A stretch of 64,000 bases of DNA from Dactylosporangium aurantiacum (GTDB taxonomy: Bacteria > Actinomycetota > Actinomycetes > Mycobacteriales > Micromonosporaceae): contig NZ_JNYJ01000016.1 in NCBI RefSeq assembly GCF_000716715.1, positions 62,001-126,000 on the forward strand, given 5' to 3'. Made by a program: the position numbers and the translations under genes. The notes under the pieces are model-generated. The model did not search any database. It saw nothing but the letters and a program-made list of their open reading frames with translations, and was not told the DNA's origin. Position 1 is the first letter of the stretch. Each line of letters starts with the position of its first letter. Shown here piece by piece: positions 17,013 to 26,400 of this stretch.

Positions 17013-17465
17013 ATGCATACCACCAGCAACGTGCACCTGCTCACCGCCTCCGACGGCCATCGTGTCGGGGTCGCCCGGCACCCCGACGGGCACCGGGAGC
17101 TCGTCGTGCACCACCCGGCCGACCCGGCGCCCCGGCGCACCGGCGTCCTGCTCACCGCGGCGGAGGCCCAGGTCCTCGCCGACGTCGCCGGCGCGGACGG
17201 ACCGGCCACCCACTGCGCCCGCCTCGACCGGCACGACGACGGCGTCTGCGTGCTGCAGGTGCTCATCGGCGGCGGCTCGCCGCGGGTGGGCCGGCCGCTG
17301 GCGGACGCCGGCGTCGACGGCGCCGTCGTCGCCGCCGTCGTGCGCGGCGAGCGGGTGCTGCCGCCGCCCGGCCCGGACTTCCGATGCCGGGCCGGCGACA
17401 TCGTCGTCATCATCGGCGGCCCCGACGCCGTGTTCGACGTCATCGACGCGGTGACGGCGGCCTGA
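17013..17465 (+). CDS. KhtT-like antiporter regulatory subunit with RCK-C domain
   Basis: A 150-residue cytosolic protein. Residues 1-60 resemble the N-terminal domain of KhtT-type regulators (LLTASDGHRVGVARHPDGHR, HHPADP). Residues 85-148 are an RCK_C/TrkA-C ligand-binding domain (VGRPLADAGVDGAVVAAVVR, PGPDFRCRAGDIVVIIG). Such subunits gate a cognate cation/proton antiporter in response to small ligands or pH. The gene lies 17 bp after the permease with GGGAG as RBS, so the two form a module. A second protein here (42409-42642) has only the N-terminal half. Confidence 0.8.
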   Translation: MHTTSNVHLLTASDGHRVGVARHPDGHRELVVHHPADPAPRRTGVLLTAAEAQVLADVAGADGPATHCARLDRHDDGVCVLQVLIGGGSPRVGRPLADAGVDGAVVAAVVRGERVLPPPGPDFRCRAGDIVVIIGGPDAVFDVIDAVTAA

Positions 17466-17472
17466 ACCGGTC

Positions 17473-17506
17473 CTGCCGCGGTCCCGCCTCGGTGGGACCG
17501 CGGCAG
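17473..17506. terminator. Bidirectional hairpin terminator
   Basis: CTGCCGCGGTCCC (17473-17485) and GGGACCGCGGCAG (17494-17506) are perfect 13-bp arms with an 8-nt loop. It sits between the convergent KhtT-like and GNAT genes and can serve both. Confidence 0.8.
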
Positions 17507-17548
17507 CCCGGCGCCACACTGCTCGCCCGCGGCCGGCGGCGGGCAGGG

Positions 17549-18115
17549 TCACGGCGACGCCGGGCCCGGCAGGATCATGGCCATCGACAGCTCGTCGCGG
17601 AACTCGCCGTCGATCAGCAGGCAGCCCACGCGGCGGCCCTCGTGGACGAAGCCCATCCGCTCGTACAGGGCGATCGCCCGGTGGTTGTGGGCCATCACGT
17701 TGAGCTCGATGCGGTGCAGGCCGTTGGCGGCCGCCCAGCCCTTCGCCGCCTCCAGCAGCCCGGCGCCGACGCCGGCACCGCTCGCGCCGGCCAGGACACC
17801 GATGACGACGTGCGTGGTGAGCCGGTTGCGCCGGAACGCCCCTCCGGTCAGCTCCACGTACCCGGCCAGCTCGCCGCGCCGGTCGGCCACGATCACCACC
17901 GAGTTCTCCGACCGGGCCACCTGCTCCAGGTGGCGGGCCAGCGCCGGCACCGAGGCGTCCCGCTCGCCCGGCTCCAGCAGCATGAACGAGGTCTCCTCGT
18001 CCAGGCGCTGCTTGAGCTTCAGCAGCGCCGCCGCGTCGGGCGGCCCGGCGATGCGCAGGACCGGCCGGTCGGGGTCGGTCGGCGGCCCCCCGTGGTCGGG
18101 CGTCGTGCGGCGCAT
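17549..18115 (-). CDS. GNAT N-acetyltransferase (RimI/SpeG-like)
   Basis: A 188-residue GNAT. Strand beta4 is VIVADRRGELAGYVELTGG. The acetyl-CoA loop motif A is degenerate (VLAGASGAGVGAGLLEAAKGW, Q/RxxGxG as GASGAGVGAGL). Motif B is RIELNVMAHNHRAIALYERMGF followed by EGRRVGCLLIDGEFRDELSM. The last segment resembles protein- or polyamine-type acetylases of the SpeG/RimL group; the substrate is unknown. It starts 9 bp after the ferredoxin gene on the same strand, so it is the third gene of the P450 operon. Confidence 0.8.
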   Translation of the reverse strand: MRRTTPDHGGPPTDPDRPVLRIAGPPDAAALLKLKQRLDEETSFMLLEPGERDASVPALARHLEQVARSENSVVIVADRRGELAGYVELTGGAFRRNRLTTHVVIGVLAGASGAGVGAGLLEAAKGWAAANGLHRIELNVMAHNHRAIALYERMGFVHEGRRVGCLLIDGEFRDELSMAMILPGPASP

Positions 18116-18124
18116 CCGGCGGAT

Positions 18125-18325
18125 CTACCCGGCCTCGTGGATGTCGATGACCGCCGCCGGGCAGCGGGTCGCCGCCTCGTACGCCGACTCGTGGTGCTCG
18201 TCGGCGGGGTGTTCGGCGAGCAGCACCACGACGCCGTCGTCGTCGCGCTGGTCGAACACGTCGGGGGCGACGAGCGCGCAGACGCCGGAGCCGATGCACC
18301 GGTCGGCGTGGACCTCGACCCGCAT
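18125..18325 (-). CDS. [3Fe-4S] ferredoxin partner of the P450
   Basis: A 66-residue acidic ferredoxin with CIGSGVC and a distal CPAAVI (C-x5-C ... C-P). That three-Cys arrangement marks the [3Fe-4S] ferredoxins of actinobacterial P450 systems such as SuaB. The ATG overlaps the P450 stop in TGATG, so the two are translated in a coupled 1:1 fashion. It passes electrons from a reductase encoded elsewhere to the P450. Confidence 0.9.
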   Translation of the reverse strand: MRVEVHADRCIGSGVCALVAPDVFDQRDDDGVVVLLAEHPADEHHESAYEAATRCPAAVIDIHEAG

Positions 18326-19587
18326 CACGCCTCCGTCTCCAGCGCCGGCACGATCTCGTCCCAGGTGGCGGGCACGGCGACCGGGCCGAGGACGGCGCTG
18401 TTGGTCTTGAACCGGATCTCCTCGAACGGCACCGCCAGGCGCAGCGTCGGGATCCGCCGGGGCACGGTGCCGAGCACGGAGGTCAGCTCGAGGCGGGCCA
18501 GCTGCTGCCCGACGCACTGGTGCGGGCCGTGGCCGAAGCCGAGGTGCGCGCCGCTGGTCCGGCCGATGTCGAGCCGGTCGCCGTCGGGGTACAGGGCGCT
18601 GTCGCGGTTCGCCGACTGGACCGCCACGACCACGAAGTCGCCGGCCTTCACCGGCTGCCCGGCGATCTCGGTGTCCCGGGTGACCTCGCGCAGCAGGCCG
18701 CCGCCGACGCCGAGGTAGCGGACCATCTCCTCGGCGGCGCTGCCGGCCAGGGTCGGGTCGGCGCGCAGCCGCTGCAGCTCCTGCGGGTGCTCCAGCAGCG
18801 CGACGATGCTGTGGCTGATCAGGCTGGCCGTGGTGTCGTAGCCGGCCAGCAGCAGCGCCGCGGACATCGACACCAGCTCGGTGTCGGTGAACGGCCGGTC
18901 GGTCTGGTCGCTGCGCACGATCATGCGGCTGATGACGTCCTCACCGGGGTCGGCGCGGCGGGTCACCACCATCATGTACAGGTACTCGAACAGCGGCCGC
19001 AGCGCCGCGGCCACCTCCTCGGCGCTGGACGCGCCGGCGTTGAGCGCCTCGGCGGCCCGCTGGAAGAGCGGCCGGTCGGCCTCCGGCACGTCGAGCAGCC
19101 CGGCGATGACGGCCGTGGTGACGGGCCGGGCGAACGCCGAGTAGAGGTCCACCGGCGGCGGCGTGTTCGCCAGCAGGTCGAGCTGCCGGTCGACGAGCTT
19201 CTGCACGAGGGGGCGGAGCTGGTTGATCCGCTTCATGTTGGACACCTCGGGCGCCATGTGCCGGCGGAAGCGCAGGTGCTCGGCGCCGTCCATGCGCGGG
19301 AACTCGCCCTCGCCGACGGGGACGTCGCGGCCGCCGAACCCGAGCAGGATGTGCGCGGCGACCCCGGCCCGGTTGCTGAACAGCTCCGGCTCACCGAGCA
19401 CGTGGCGCACGTCGGCGTACCGGCTGACCAGCCACGCGTCCACCCCGGTCGGGCACGCGACCCTGATCACCGGGTGGCCGGCGCGCAGGTCCTCGTACTC
19501 CGGCGGCGGCCCGAACGGGCAGGTCCGCTCCCCCGGCAGTGGCAGCGGCGGCAGCGCCCCGGTCTCGTTCTCGCTGACAGCTGTCAT
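18325..19587 (-). CDS. Cytochrome P450 (CYP105-like bacterial class)
   Basis: A 420-residue soluble P450. The I-helix oxygen-binding motif is LLAGYDTTASLIS (about residue 250), the K-helix ExxR is in EEMVRYLG, and the haem loop is LGFGHGPHQCVGQQLAR (Cys thiolate about residue 360). PFGPPPEYEDLRAGHPV near the N-terminus and the partner ferredoxin fit the CYP105-type families, which hydroxylate macrolides, terpenes or xenobiotics. The substrate is unknown. ATG 19587 matches the family start; the frame extends to 19728 across a palindrome that is more likely the operator. Confidence 0.9.
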   Translation of the reverse strand: MTAVSENETGALPPLPLPGERTCPFGPPPEYEDLRAGHPVIRVACPTGVDAWLVSRYADVRHVLGEPELFSNRAGVAAHILLGFGGRDVPVGEGEFPRMDGAEHLRFRRHMAPEVSNMKRINQLRPLVQKLVDRQLDLLANTPPPVDLYSAFARPVTTAVIAGLLDVPEADRPLFQRAAEALNAGASSAEEVAAALRPLFEYLYMMVVTRRADPGEDVISRMIVRSDQTDRPFTDTELVSMSAALLLAGYDTTASLISHSIVALLEHPQELQRLRADPTLAGSAAEEMVRYLGVGGGLLREVTRDTEIAGQPVKAGDFVVVAVQSANRDSALYPDGDRLDIGRTSGAHLGFGHGPHQCVGQQLARLELTSVLGTVPRRIPTLRLAVPFEEIRFKTNSAVLGPVAVPATWDEIVPALETEA

Positions 19588-19633
19588 CAGTTTGACCCCC
19601 GATGGTTCGGCACCCGGCAACAACCGATCCATC

Positions 19634-19653
19634 TTCATCGACCAATCGATGAA
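19634..19653. promoter_or_regulatory. TetR-type operator-like palindrome upstream of the P450 operon
   Basis: TTCATCGA-CCAA-TCGATGAA has perfect 8-bp arms around 4 bp. It lies 47 bp upstream of the P450 start, in a locally AT-richer stretch. The size fits a TetR/MarR dimer site. No such regulator gene is adjacent, so the cognate factor is unlinked. Confidence 0.55.
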
Positions 19654-19766
19654 ACACCACCGTCCGGGCCGGGAAGTTCCCGGCCCGGATCGACGATTTC
19701 CGCATGCCGCCGGCATCCGCCTGGACAACCACGTCGGGCTGCGCGGCGGGCCGCGACTGGGAGCGC

Positions 19767-20456
19767 TCAGGGCACGCGGTAGCCGTGGAACCGCACCGGC
19801 CCGCGGATGACGAACCCGAGCCGTTCATAGCACCGGATCGCGGTCGCGTTGGCGGCCGCGACGTGCAGGAACACCCGCTCACCCCGCGCCGCGACCCGCT
19901 CGGCGGCGGCCCTGACGACCCGGGACGCCAGCCCGCGGCCGCGGGCGTGCGCGGCGGTGCACACGCTGCTGATCTCGGTCCAGCCCGGCGGCCGGAGCCG
20001 CTCGCCGGCCATCGCCACCAGCGCGCCGTGCTCGCGGATGCCGTAATAGGCGCCCAGCTCGACCGTCCGCGGCCAGAACGGCCCGGGCCGGGCCCGCGCG
20101 GTCAGGGCCAGCATCTCCGGCACGTCGGCCGGCCCCAGCGCCACGACGGTCCCCGGCTCGACGGGCTCGACCGGCCGTTCGAGGACCATCTGGTAGCCGG
20201 CCAGGTCGAACACGGGCTCCCACCCGGCCGGCGCGGCGACCGGGGCGCTGAACAGGTCGGCCAGCTCCCCGCTGCCGAGCAGCCGGGCCAGGTCGCGCCA
20301 GTCGCCCGCCCCCGGCTCGGCCGGCACCGTCGCGAACGTCGCCACCCCGGCCTGGTACGTCCCGGCGCCGCCGACCCACCGCGCGAGGTGCGCGTGGTGG
20401 CCGCGCAGCGAGTGACCGACAGGGTCGTCGAGGGCGGCGAGGTCGGTTCCGGGCAC
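19767..20456 (-). CDS. GNAT N-acetyltransferase, FR47-like
   Basis: A 229-residue protein. The N-terminal half (GHHAHLARWVGGAGTYQAG, GWEPVFDLAGYQMVLERPV) is a family-specific cap. The C-terminal half is the GNAT fold: MAGERLRPPGWTEISSVCT, the acetyl-CoA loop ARGRGLASRVVRAAA (R-G-R-G-L-A) and ANATAIRCYERLGFVIRG. This matches the FR47-like/ecdysteroid-kinase-neighbour group of acetyltransferases; the substrate is unassigned. Monocistronic as far as the sequence shows. Confidence 0.82.
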   Translation of the reverse strand: MPGTDLAALDDPVGHSLRGHHAHLARWVGGAGTYQAGVATFATVPAEPGAGDWRDLARLLGSGELADLFSAPVAAPAGWEPVFDLAGYQMVLERPVEPVEPGTVVALGPADVPEMLALTARARPGPFWPRTVELGAYYGIREHGALVAMAGERLRPPGWTEISSVCTAAHARGRGLASRVVRAAAERVAARGERVFLHVAAANATAIRCYERLGFVIRGPVRFHGYRVP

Positions 20457-20561
20457 GGCACGCTCACAGCTCGTCGGGTCGCCCGGCCGGGCACCGGACC
20501 GACGGCCACTCTACGGGAGCACGTGATCCGGTGTCGTCGGGACCATCGCGGGAGCGCCGGC

Positions 20562-20850
20562 GGCGTCACCGACGTCGTGCTGATGGGCGTGTCGAAGGGC
20601 GGCGCCGCGTCCCTGGCCGCCGCGGTCACCCTGCGCCGGCGCTGTCCCTCGCCGCGGAGAACGACCACCCGTTCGCCGAGGCGGCGCAGCGCTTCGACAC
20701 CACGGCGCCGAAGAACGTGGCGCACCAGGTGTTCCTGCCGATCGGCGCGGAGCACGGCACCGGCCTGCTCGGCGGTGGCCAGGCGGGCGAGGTCACCGCG
20801 CTGGTCGAGGAGTTCCCGCAGCGGCACGCGCCCGTGCACGCTGTCGCCGC
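20562..20850 (+). pseudogene. Degenerate alpha/beta hydrolase remnant
   Basis: One frame reads GVTDVVLMGVSKGGAASLAA, the nucleophile elbow (GxSxG) of a hydrolase. A different frame then reads LSLAAENDHPFAEAAQRF and FLPIGAEHGTGLL, the Asp and His catalytic regions of the same family. About 40 residues of the expected lid are missing between them, and the N-terminal third is absent. No start or frame joins the pieces. It fills most of the 545-bp gap before the alpha-galactosidase. Confidence 0.65.
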
Positions 20851-20885
20851 AGCGGGTGGTGGATGGTCCGCACCCGTCAGCGACG

Positions 20886-20897
20886 TGTGCGCTCACA
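20886..20897. promoter_or_regulatory. Operator-like imperfect palindrome A upstream of GH27
   Basis: TGTGCGCTCACA is a 10/12 palindrome whose half-sites TGTG/CACA match the second site 45 bp on. LacI-family regulators of sugar genes bind sites of this size. It lies about 105 bp before the alpha-galactosidase start. Confidence 0.45.
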
Positions 20898-20930
20898 TGG
20901 AGATTTGAACTGGTCATTGACGGACGTCAG

Positions 20931-20944
20931 TGTGCGCGCTCACA
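20931..20944. promoter_or_regulatory. Operator-like imperfect palindrome B upstream of GH27
   Basis: TGTGCGCGCTCACA has the same half-sites as site A and lies just after TTGACG (20917), a -35-like box. The pair suggests sugar-responsive repression of the alpha-galactosidase. Confidence 0.45.
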
Positions 20945-21001
20945 ATCGACGCAGCCGCCCGGAGCCGCCGATCCGGGCATCACTGACATGGACTTCTGCC
21001 G

Positions 21002-23059
21002 ATGCGATTCGCGGTCCGTCTCCTCGCGCCCCTCGCCCTGCTCGCCGGGCTCGTCACCGCCGCGGCCACCGGGCCCGCGCCCGAACCGGTGCCGGTACCC
21101 GTCGCGGTGACCGGCACCCAGGTGCCCGTGCCGCCCCCGCCGATGGGGTGGGCCTCCTGGAACACGTTCGCCGCGAAGATCAACGCGAGCGTCATCAGGG
21201 CGCAGGCCGACGCGCTGGTCTCCTCCGGCCTGGCCGCCGCCGGGTACACGTACGTCAACATCGACGAGGGCTGGTGGCAGGGCACCCGCGACGCCGCCGG
21301 CAACATCACCGTCGACACCGCCGAGTGGCCCGGCGGGATGGCCGCGATCGCCGACTACCTCCACAGCAAGGGGCTCAAGGCCGGCATCTACACCGACGCC
21401 GGGCGCGACGGCTGCGGCTACTACTACCCGACGGGCCGGCCGGCGGCGCCGGGCAGCGGCAGCGAGGGGCACTACGCGCAGGACATGCTGCAGTTCTCCC
21501 GCTGGGGCTTCGACTTCGTGAAGGTCGACTGGTGCGGCGGCAGCGCCGAAGGGCTCGACCCGCAGTCGACGTACCGCGCGATCAGCGCCGCCGTCACCGC
21601 CGCCACCGCGAGCACCGGTCGGCCGCTCACGCTGTCGATCTGCAACTGGGGCGTGCAGAGCCCGTGGAACTGGGCGCCCGGCCTGGGCACCATGTGGCGC
21701 ACCAGCGGCGACATCATCTACTACGGGCAGACCGCGACGCAGGCGATGGTGCTCGCCAACTTCGACCAGGGCGTCCACCCCACGGCGCAGCACACCGGCT
21801 ACTACAACGACCCCGACATGATGATCGCCGGCATGCCCGGGCTGACCGCGGCGCAGAACCGTACCCACCTGGGGCTGTGGGCGATCTCGGGCGCGCCGCT
21901 GCTCATCGGCGACGACGTCGCCACCATGGACGCGACCACTCTGGCGACGCTGCGCAACGCCGAGGTCATCGCGGTCGACCAGGACCCGCGCGGGCTGCAG
22001 GGCGTGAAGGTCGCCCAGGACGCGCAGGGCCGGCAGGTGTACGGCAAGGTGCTGTCCGGCTCCGGGCGGCGCGCCGTGCTGCTGCTCAACCGGACCTCCA
22101 CCGCCGCGGCGATGACGGTGCGCTGGGCCGACCTCGGGCTGGCCGCCACGACCGCGACCGTGCGCAACCTGTGGTCGGCCACGAACGCGGGCAGCTTCGC
22201 CTCGTCGTACACGGTGAACGTCCCGGCGAACGAGTCGGTGCTGCTGACCGTGACCGGCACCGAGGCGGCCGCGAGCACGTACGAGGCCGAGGCGGCCGGC
22301 AACACCCGCACCGGCGCCACGGTCGCCGCCTGCGCCGGCTGCTCCGGCGGCTCGAAGGTCGGCGGGATCGGCAACGGCGGCACGCTGCGCTTCAACGCCG
22401 TCACCGCCGCCGCGGCCGGGCTCGCCGTGGCGACGATCGCCTACGCCAACGGCGACACCGCGACCCGCACGGCGACGCTGCAGGTCAACGGGCAGCCGTC
22501 CACCGTGGTCGCGTTCCCGCCGACCGGGTCGTGGACCACGCCCGGCACCGTCTCGGTCATCGTGCAGCTGACGGCCGGCTCGGCCAACACGCTGACGTTC
22601 GGCAACGCCGCCGCGTGGGCGCCCGACCTGGACGCCGTCGAGGTCCGCGCGCTGTCCGGGGCGGCGGCACCGGCCACCGTGCGCATCCAGGGCGTGCAGT
22701 CCGGCCGCTGCCTCGACGTCAACAACTCCAGCACCACCAACGGCGTGCAGCTGCAGCTGTGGGACTGCAACGGGCAGAGCAACCAGGCGTGGACCCAGAC
22801 GTCGAGCCGGCAGTTGACCGTGTACGGCAGCAAGTGCCTCGACGCGTACAACAGCGGCACCACCAACGGCACCACCGTGGTGATCTGGGACTGCAACGGC
22901 CAGGCGAACCAGCAGTGGAACGTGAACGCCGACGGCACGATCACCAGCGCCCTGTCCGGCCTGTGCCTGGACGCCAGCAACCGGGGCACCGCCAACGGCA
23001 CGAAGATCATCCTGTGGGCGTGCGGCTCGGGCACCAACCAGCGCTGGACGCTGTCGTGA
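21002..23059 (+). CDS. Secreted GH27 alpha-galactosidase with CBM35-like and ricin-B (CBM13) domains
   Basis: A 685-residue exported enzyme. After the signal peptide the GH27 barrel begins PPPMGWASWNTFAAKI. The nucleophile Asp is in FDFVKVDWCGG (about residue 175) and the acid/base Asp in YYNDPDMMIAG (about 270). A C-terminal beta domain (VYGKVLSGSGRRAVLLLNR) completes the catalytic unit. Residues about 425-545 form a CBM35/6-like module opening ASTYEAEAAGNTRTGA. Residues 560-685 are a ricin-B lectin trefoil with three QxW-type repeats (GRCLDVNNSSTTNG, QSNQAW, ANQQWN, TNQRWTLS). It should release terminal alpha-galactose from plant galacto-oligosaccharides or galactomannan. Upstream are two operator-like palindromes. 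Confidence 0.93.
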   Translation: MRFAVRLLAPLALLAGLVTAAATGPAPEPVPVPVAVTGTQVPVPPPPMGWASWNTFAAKINASVIRAQADALVSSGLAAAGYTYVNIDEGWWQGTRDAAGNITVDTAEWPGGMAAIADYLHSKGLKAGIYTDAGRDGCGYYYPTGRPAAPGSGSEGHYAQDMLQFSRWGFDFVKVDWCGGSAEGLDPQSTYRAISAAVTAATASTGRPLTLSICNWGVQSPWNWAPGLGTMWRTSGDIIYYGQTATQAMVLANFDQGVHPTAQHTGYYNDPDMMIAGMPGLTAAQNRTHLGLWAISGAPLLIGDDVATMDATTLATLRNAEVIAVDQDPRGLQGVKVAQDAQGRQVYGKVLSGSGRRAVLLLNRTSTAAAMTVRWADLGLAATTATVRNLWSATNAGSFASSYTVNVPANESVLLTVTGTEAAASTYEAEAAGNTRTGATVAACAGCSGGSKVGGIGNGGTLRFNAVTAAAAGLAVATIAYANGDTATRTATLQVNGQPSTVVAFPPTGSWTTPGTVSVIVQLTAGSANTLTFGNAAAWAPDLDAVEVRALSGAAAPATVRIQGVQSGRCLDVNNSSTTNGVQLQLWDCNGQSNQAWTQTSSRQLTVYGSKCLDAYNSGTTNGTTVVIWDCNGQANQQWNVNADGTITSALSGLCLDASNRGTANGTKIILWACGSGTNQRWTLS

Positions 23060-23324
23060 GCCGGTAGCCGCTCGGACGAGCGTCGCGACCTGATCGGCGG
23101 CGTGGCGCAGCTGGGTGGCGGGCCCGGCTGCGTCACGGCCGGCGGCCCTGCAGCGGGACCCCGTCGTCGCGGTACCGACGCAACGCCATCCAAGCCATCG
23201 CGACGGGCCCACCGGGACCGGTAAGGCTCGCCGCTGCCGGCCGCGGGACGAGGTCCGCGCCGGGCGCCGGCTCGATGCCGGCTGCGGCGCGTGATGCCGG
23301 ATGAGCCGTCGGGTGGCGCGCACC
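23060..23324. other. Intergenic region with weak hairpin, no gene seen
   Basis: The 362 bp between GH27 and the NACHT gene holds no credible reading frame. GTGGCGCAGC and GCTGCGTCAC near 23101-23139 form a 9/10 stem that may terminate the GH27 transcript. The last 90 bp are copy A of a repeated element (23325-23413). Confidence 0.4.
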
Positions 23325-23413
23325 GGATCCGGTGACGATGGTCCTGTCGTACCGGCAGCGGCGATGGCACACGAAGTGCGTTCGACCGGCCGGTGCGGCG
23401 GGTGTCAGATGGC
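23325..23413 (+). repeat. 90-bp intergenic element, copy A
   Basis: About 87% identical by eye, with one gap, to 32546-32635 in the same orientation. Shared blocks include GACGATGGT, GTACCGGC, GGCGATGGCAC and AGTGCGTTCGACCGGCCGGT. Copy B ends 25 bp before a membrane-protein start. Copy A is followed only by the 3' end of the oppositely oriented NACHT gene, so here it drives nothing obvious. Confidence 0.75.
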
Positions 23414-23421
23414 GTCATGGC

Positions 23422-26400
23422 CTACCGGGCGTGCTTGATCCGGACGCCCGGCCCCAGTTCGGCCTCGCCCCTGACCAGCTGGTTCGGCCCGAGATGGACC
23501 TCCACCGTGCAGCCGGCGAGCGGGGTGAGATCAACCGGGGTGGACACGTTCGCGATGCGTACCGAGCGCAGGGCCGGTATACGGGCGACGGGGGTGAGGT
23601 CGAGCGCGTCGGTGCGCCCGAGAACGAGTGTCCGCAGCGTCCCGGATTCCGACAGTGGTTGCAGGTCGACGCCGGGGATGTCGGAAACGGCGAGTTCCTC
23701 GAGGCCGCGCAGGCGCAGCAGCGGACGGAGGTCGGTCGCCCACCGGCTGCCGTTGAGCCACAGCTGCCGGACGGCCGGGATCGCGCTCGCGAGGGCGGCG
23801 AGGCCACCGGTCGGTGCCGCGGAGTCGTACAGACCCAGCATGTCCAGCGCCGCCAGATCGGCGAGGAAGGACACGTCGCGCGCCGGAAACTCGTGCAGTT
23901 GCAGTCTGGTGAGCCGACCGTGCGAGGACAGCGGCGTGAAGTCGTGGACCTTGTTGACGTATCCGAGTTCCAGCCCTGTCAGGTGTTCCAGCGGGCGGAC
24001 GAAGTCGATCGAGGTGATGCCGGGCAACAGCCACAGGTTCAGGAAGTCCAGGTCGGCGAGGGCTCCCACCGGGGACGGGTCGGTCTCGCGGTCACCGAAG
24101 TAACCGTCGAGCCGGCGCAGTCGTGGATGCGCCGCGAGCGGCGTCAGGTCACCCAGGATGCCCTCGTCGAAGGTGACAGCGCTCAGCATCGGCACGTCGT
24201 CCAGGCAGCGCAGATCGATGGGGGTCGCGAACGCGACCGCCAACGCCCGCAGGTTCGACAGCCGGTACGTGGCGGGCAGCAGGTTCGGGTTGGTGATGGT
24301 CAGCGCACCGTCGATCAGTGACGCGCCGGCCAGCACCCGGTCGGCGTACTCGTGCGGGTCGAAGAACTCCCAGACCCGGGCGAGTTCCCGCTGGACGGCG
24401 GGTCGCCCGTCGACGGCGTACCCGGCGAGCAGGTCGAGGGCGGCGGGCCCGTTCACCAGGGCGACCGCTCGGATCGCCGCGGCGGCTCGGGTCTCCGGCA
24501 TGTCGCGGCTGTCCCGCGGCAGGCACCGCAGGAGCGGGTCGCCGACCGCGGCGAGGCTGCGGGCCTCGGAGACGCTGCGCGGCGGCACGAGGGTCCTGAA
24601 CTCATCCTCCACCCGGCGCAGCAGTTCGGGTGGCTGCAGCGACGGCACGGTCTCCAGGCACGCCGCGGCGAGGAGTCTGATCGCGCGTGCGTGCCGCGGT
24701 GCGGCCTCGGCCCGCTCGAGCAGGCCGGTGAGCAGGTGCCGCCGCACGACCGCGTTGCCGTGCCCGGCGGCCATGACCACGACCTCGCGCCACGAGTCGA
24801 GATGGGCGTGCTGGAGAAGGAGCCCGACGTCGCCCTGCTCGGCGGCCTCTCGGGCGGTCAGGTACTCCTGGAACGTACGGTGCACGAAGTCGATCCGCCC
24901 GGGAACGGGTTCGCGCAGGACGCCGCTGCGGTGCACCAGGTGCTCAAGGACGTCACCGGGCGCGCCGTCCATGCCCGGCATCACGGCGAGCCGTTCCTGG
25001 ACGCGTTGCTGGGCCGTCTGCCGTGCCATCTCCGTCGCGTTGTTGATGGACAGTCGCCACGCAAGGCCCTGCAGCAGCTGCAGTTTGGCGCCGGACGACA
25101 GGCCGGTGACCGCCTCGGCGATGTCTCGTTGCGTGTCCCGGCGTTCCAGGAGCAGATCGACCGCGGCCTGGTACAGCGCCATCCTGTCGCGAGGCAGGTG
25201 GGTGTTGCGATCCAGGTTCAGCGCGCACAACATCGCGCACAGCAGTGGACTCGCCGCCATCGACTGCAGGTGCGGGCTGCTGTCGAGGCGGGCAAGGAGC
25301 GCACTCTCGTACCGCGGCAGCTCCTGCTCCGGGCACGGCAGGTTCGCGGCGTCGCGGACCGCCAGATGCCAGTGCCGGATGAGCGCCCGGATGGCGGCCG
25401 GGCTCATTCGCTCCAGCATCGCACTGGTGAAGGCTTCATCGGCCAGCCAGCGTTCGGCGGCCGCGGCCGGCCGGGATGTGACGACGACCCTGATGTGCGG
25501 GTAGGCGCGGAACAGGCCGGCCAGCCACGGCTTGACCGCGGGTCGTTCCGCCGCGGGCAGCTCGTCGACGCCGTCGACGAGCAGCACGGCGGCGCCGGAC
25601 ATGAGTTGGCGGTGCACCCAGCCCGCGGGCATGAGACCGGCGATCGGATCGACCACACCGTTCAGGAAGTGCTCCGGCCGGGGCAGCGGTCCTCCGGCGT
25701 GACTGCGCAGCTTCACCAGCAGCGGGACGGAGCCGTTCCACGCGGCCAGCTCCCCGGTGAACCCGTGTCGTGCCGCGGTCACGGCCAGCCACCGCAGCAC
25801 CGTGGACTTGCCGGATCCCGCCTCACCACGCAACAGGAAGCGGGTGCCCCGCCCGAGCGCCTGCTCGACCCGGATGCCGGGCAGCTGGACGGCGGACCTG
25901 CGCAGGTCCGCCGGCGCCCAGGCCACCGCACCCGCCGACGCGGCGGCGTCGGTCGTGCTGACGGTCAGGCTGATGTAGGCGATCGACAGGGTGGTCCGCG
26001 GCCGGTAGTGGTGGATGTCGACGCCGAACAGTTCGACGTCGTTGAGCCAGGTGCCGAGGTAGCTCAGATAGCGGTGCCGGAAGGCGTCGTCGTGCAGCGT
26101 CCCGGCCGGTGCGTCGAGGCTGGTCTGCGGCACGCGAACGGACAGCTGTCGCAGCTCGTCGGCGAGTCGGGCGGTCCGCGCGAGCAGGTCCGCATCGGCT
26201 CTGGCCGGGAACTGCGGCAGCTCCACGATGAGCGCCGCGAGGTAGGTGCAGCATTCGTCCAGCATCAGCTCGTACAGCCGGGTGCCGAGTTCGGACAGGC
26301 CCGCCCGTCGGGACGCGTCGGTGCAGCGTCGCCGCAGCCGGTCCGCCAGTGCCGCCGGCTGTACGTCCGCGCCGAACAGCCCTTCGTCGCTCAGGTCGGC

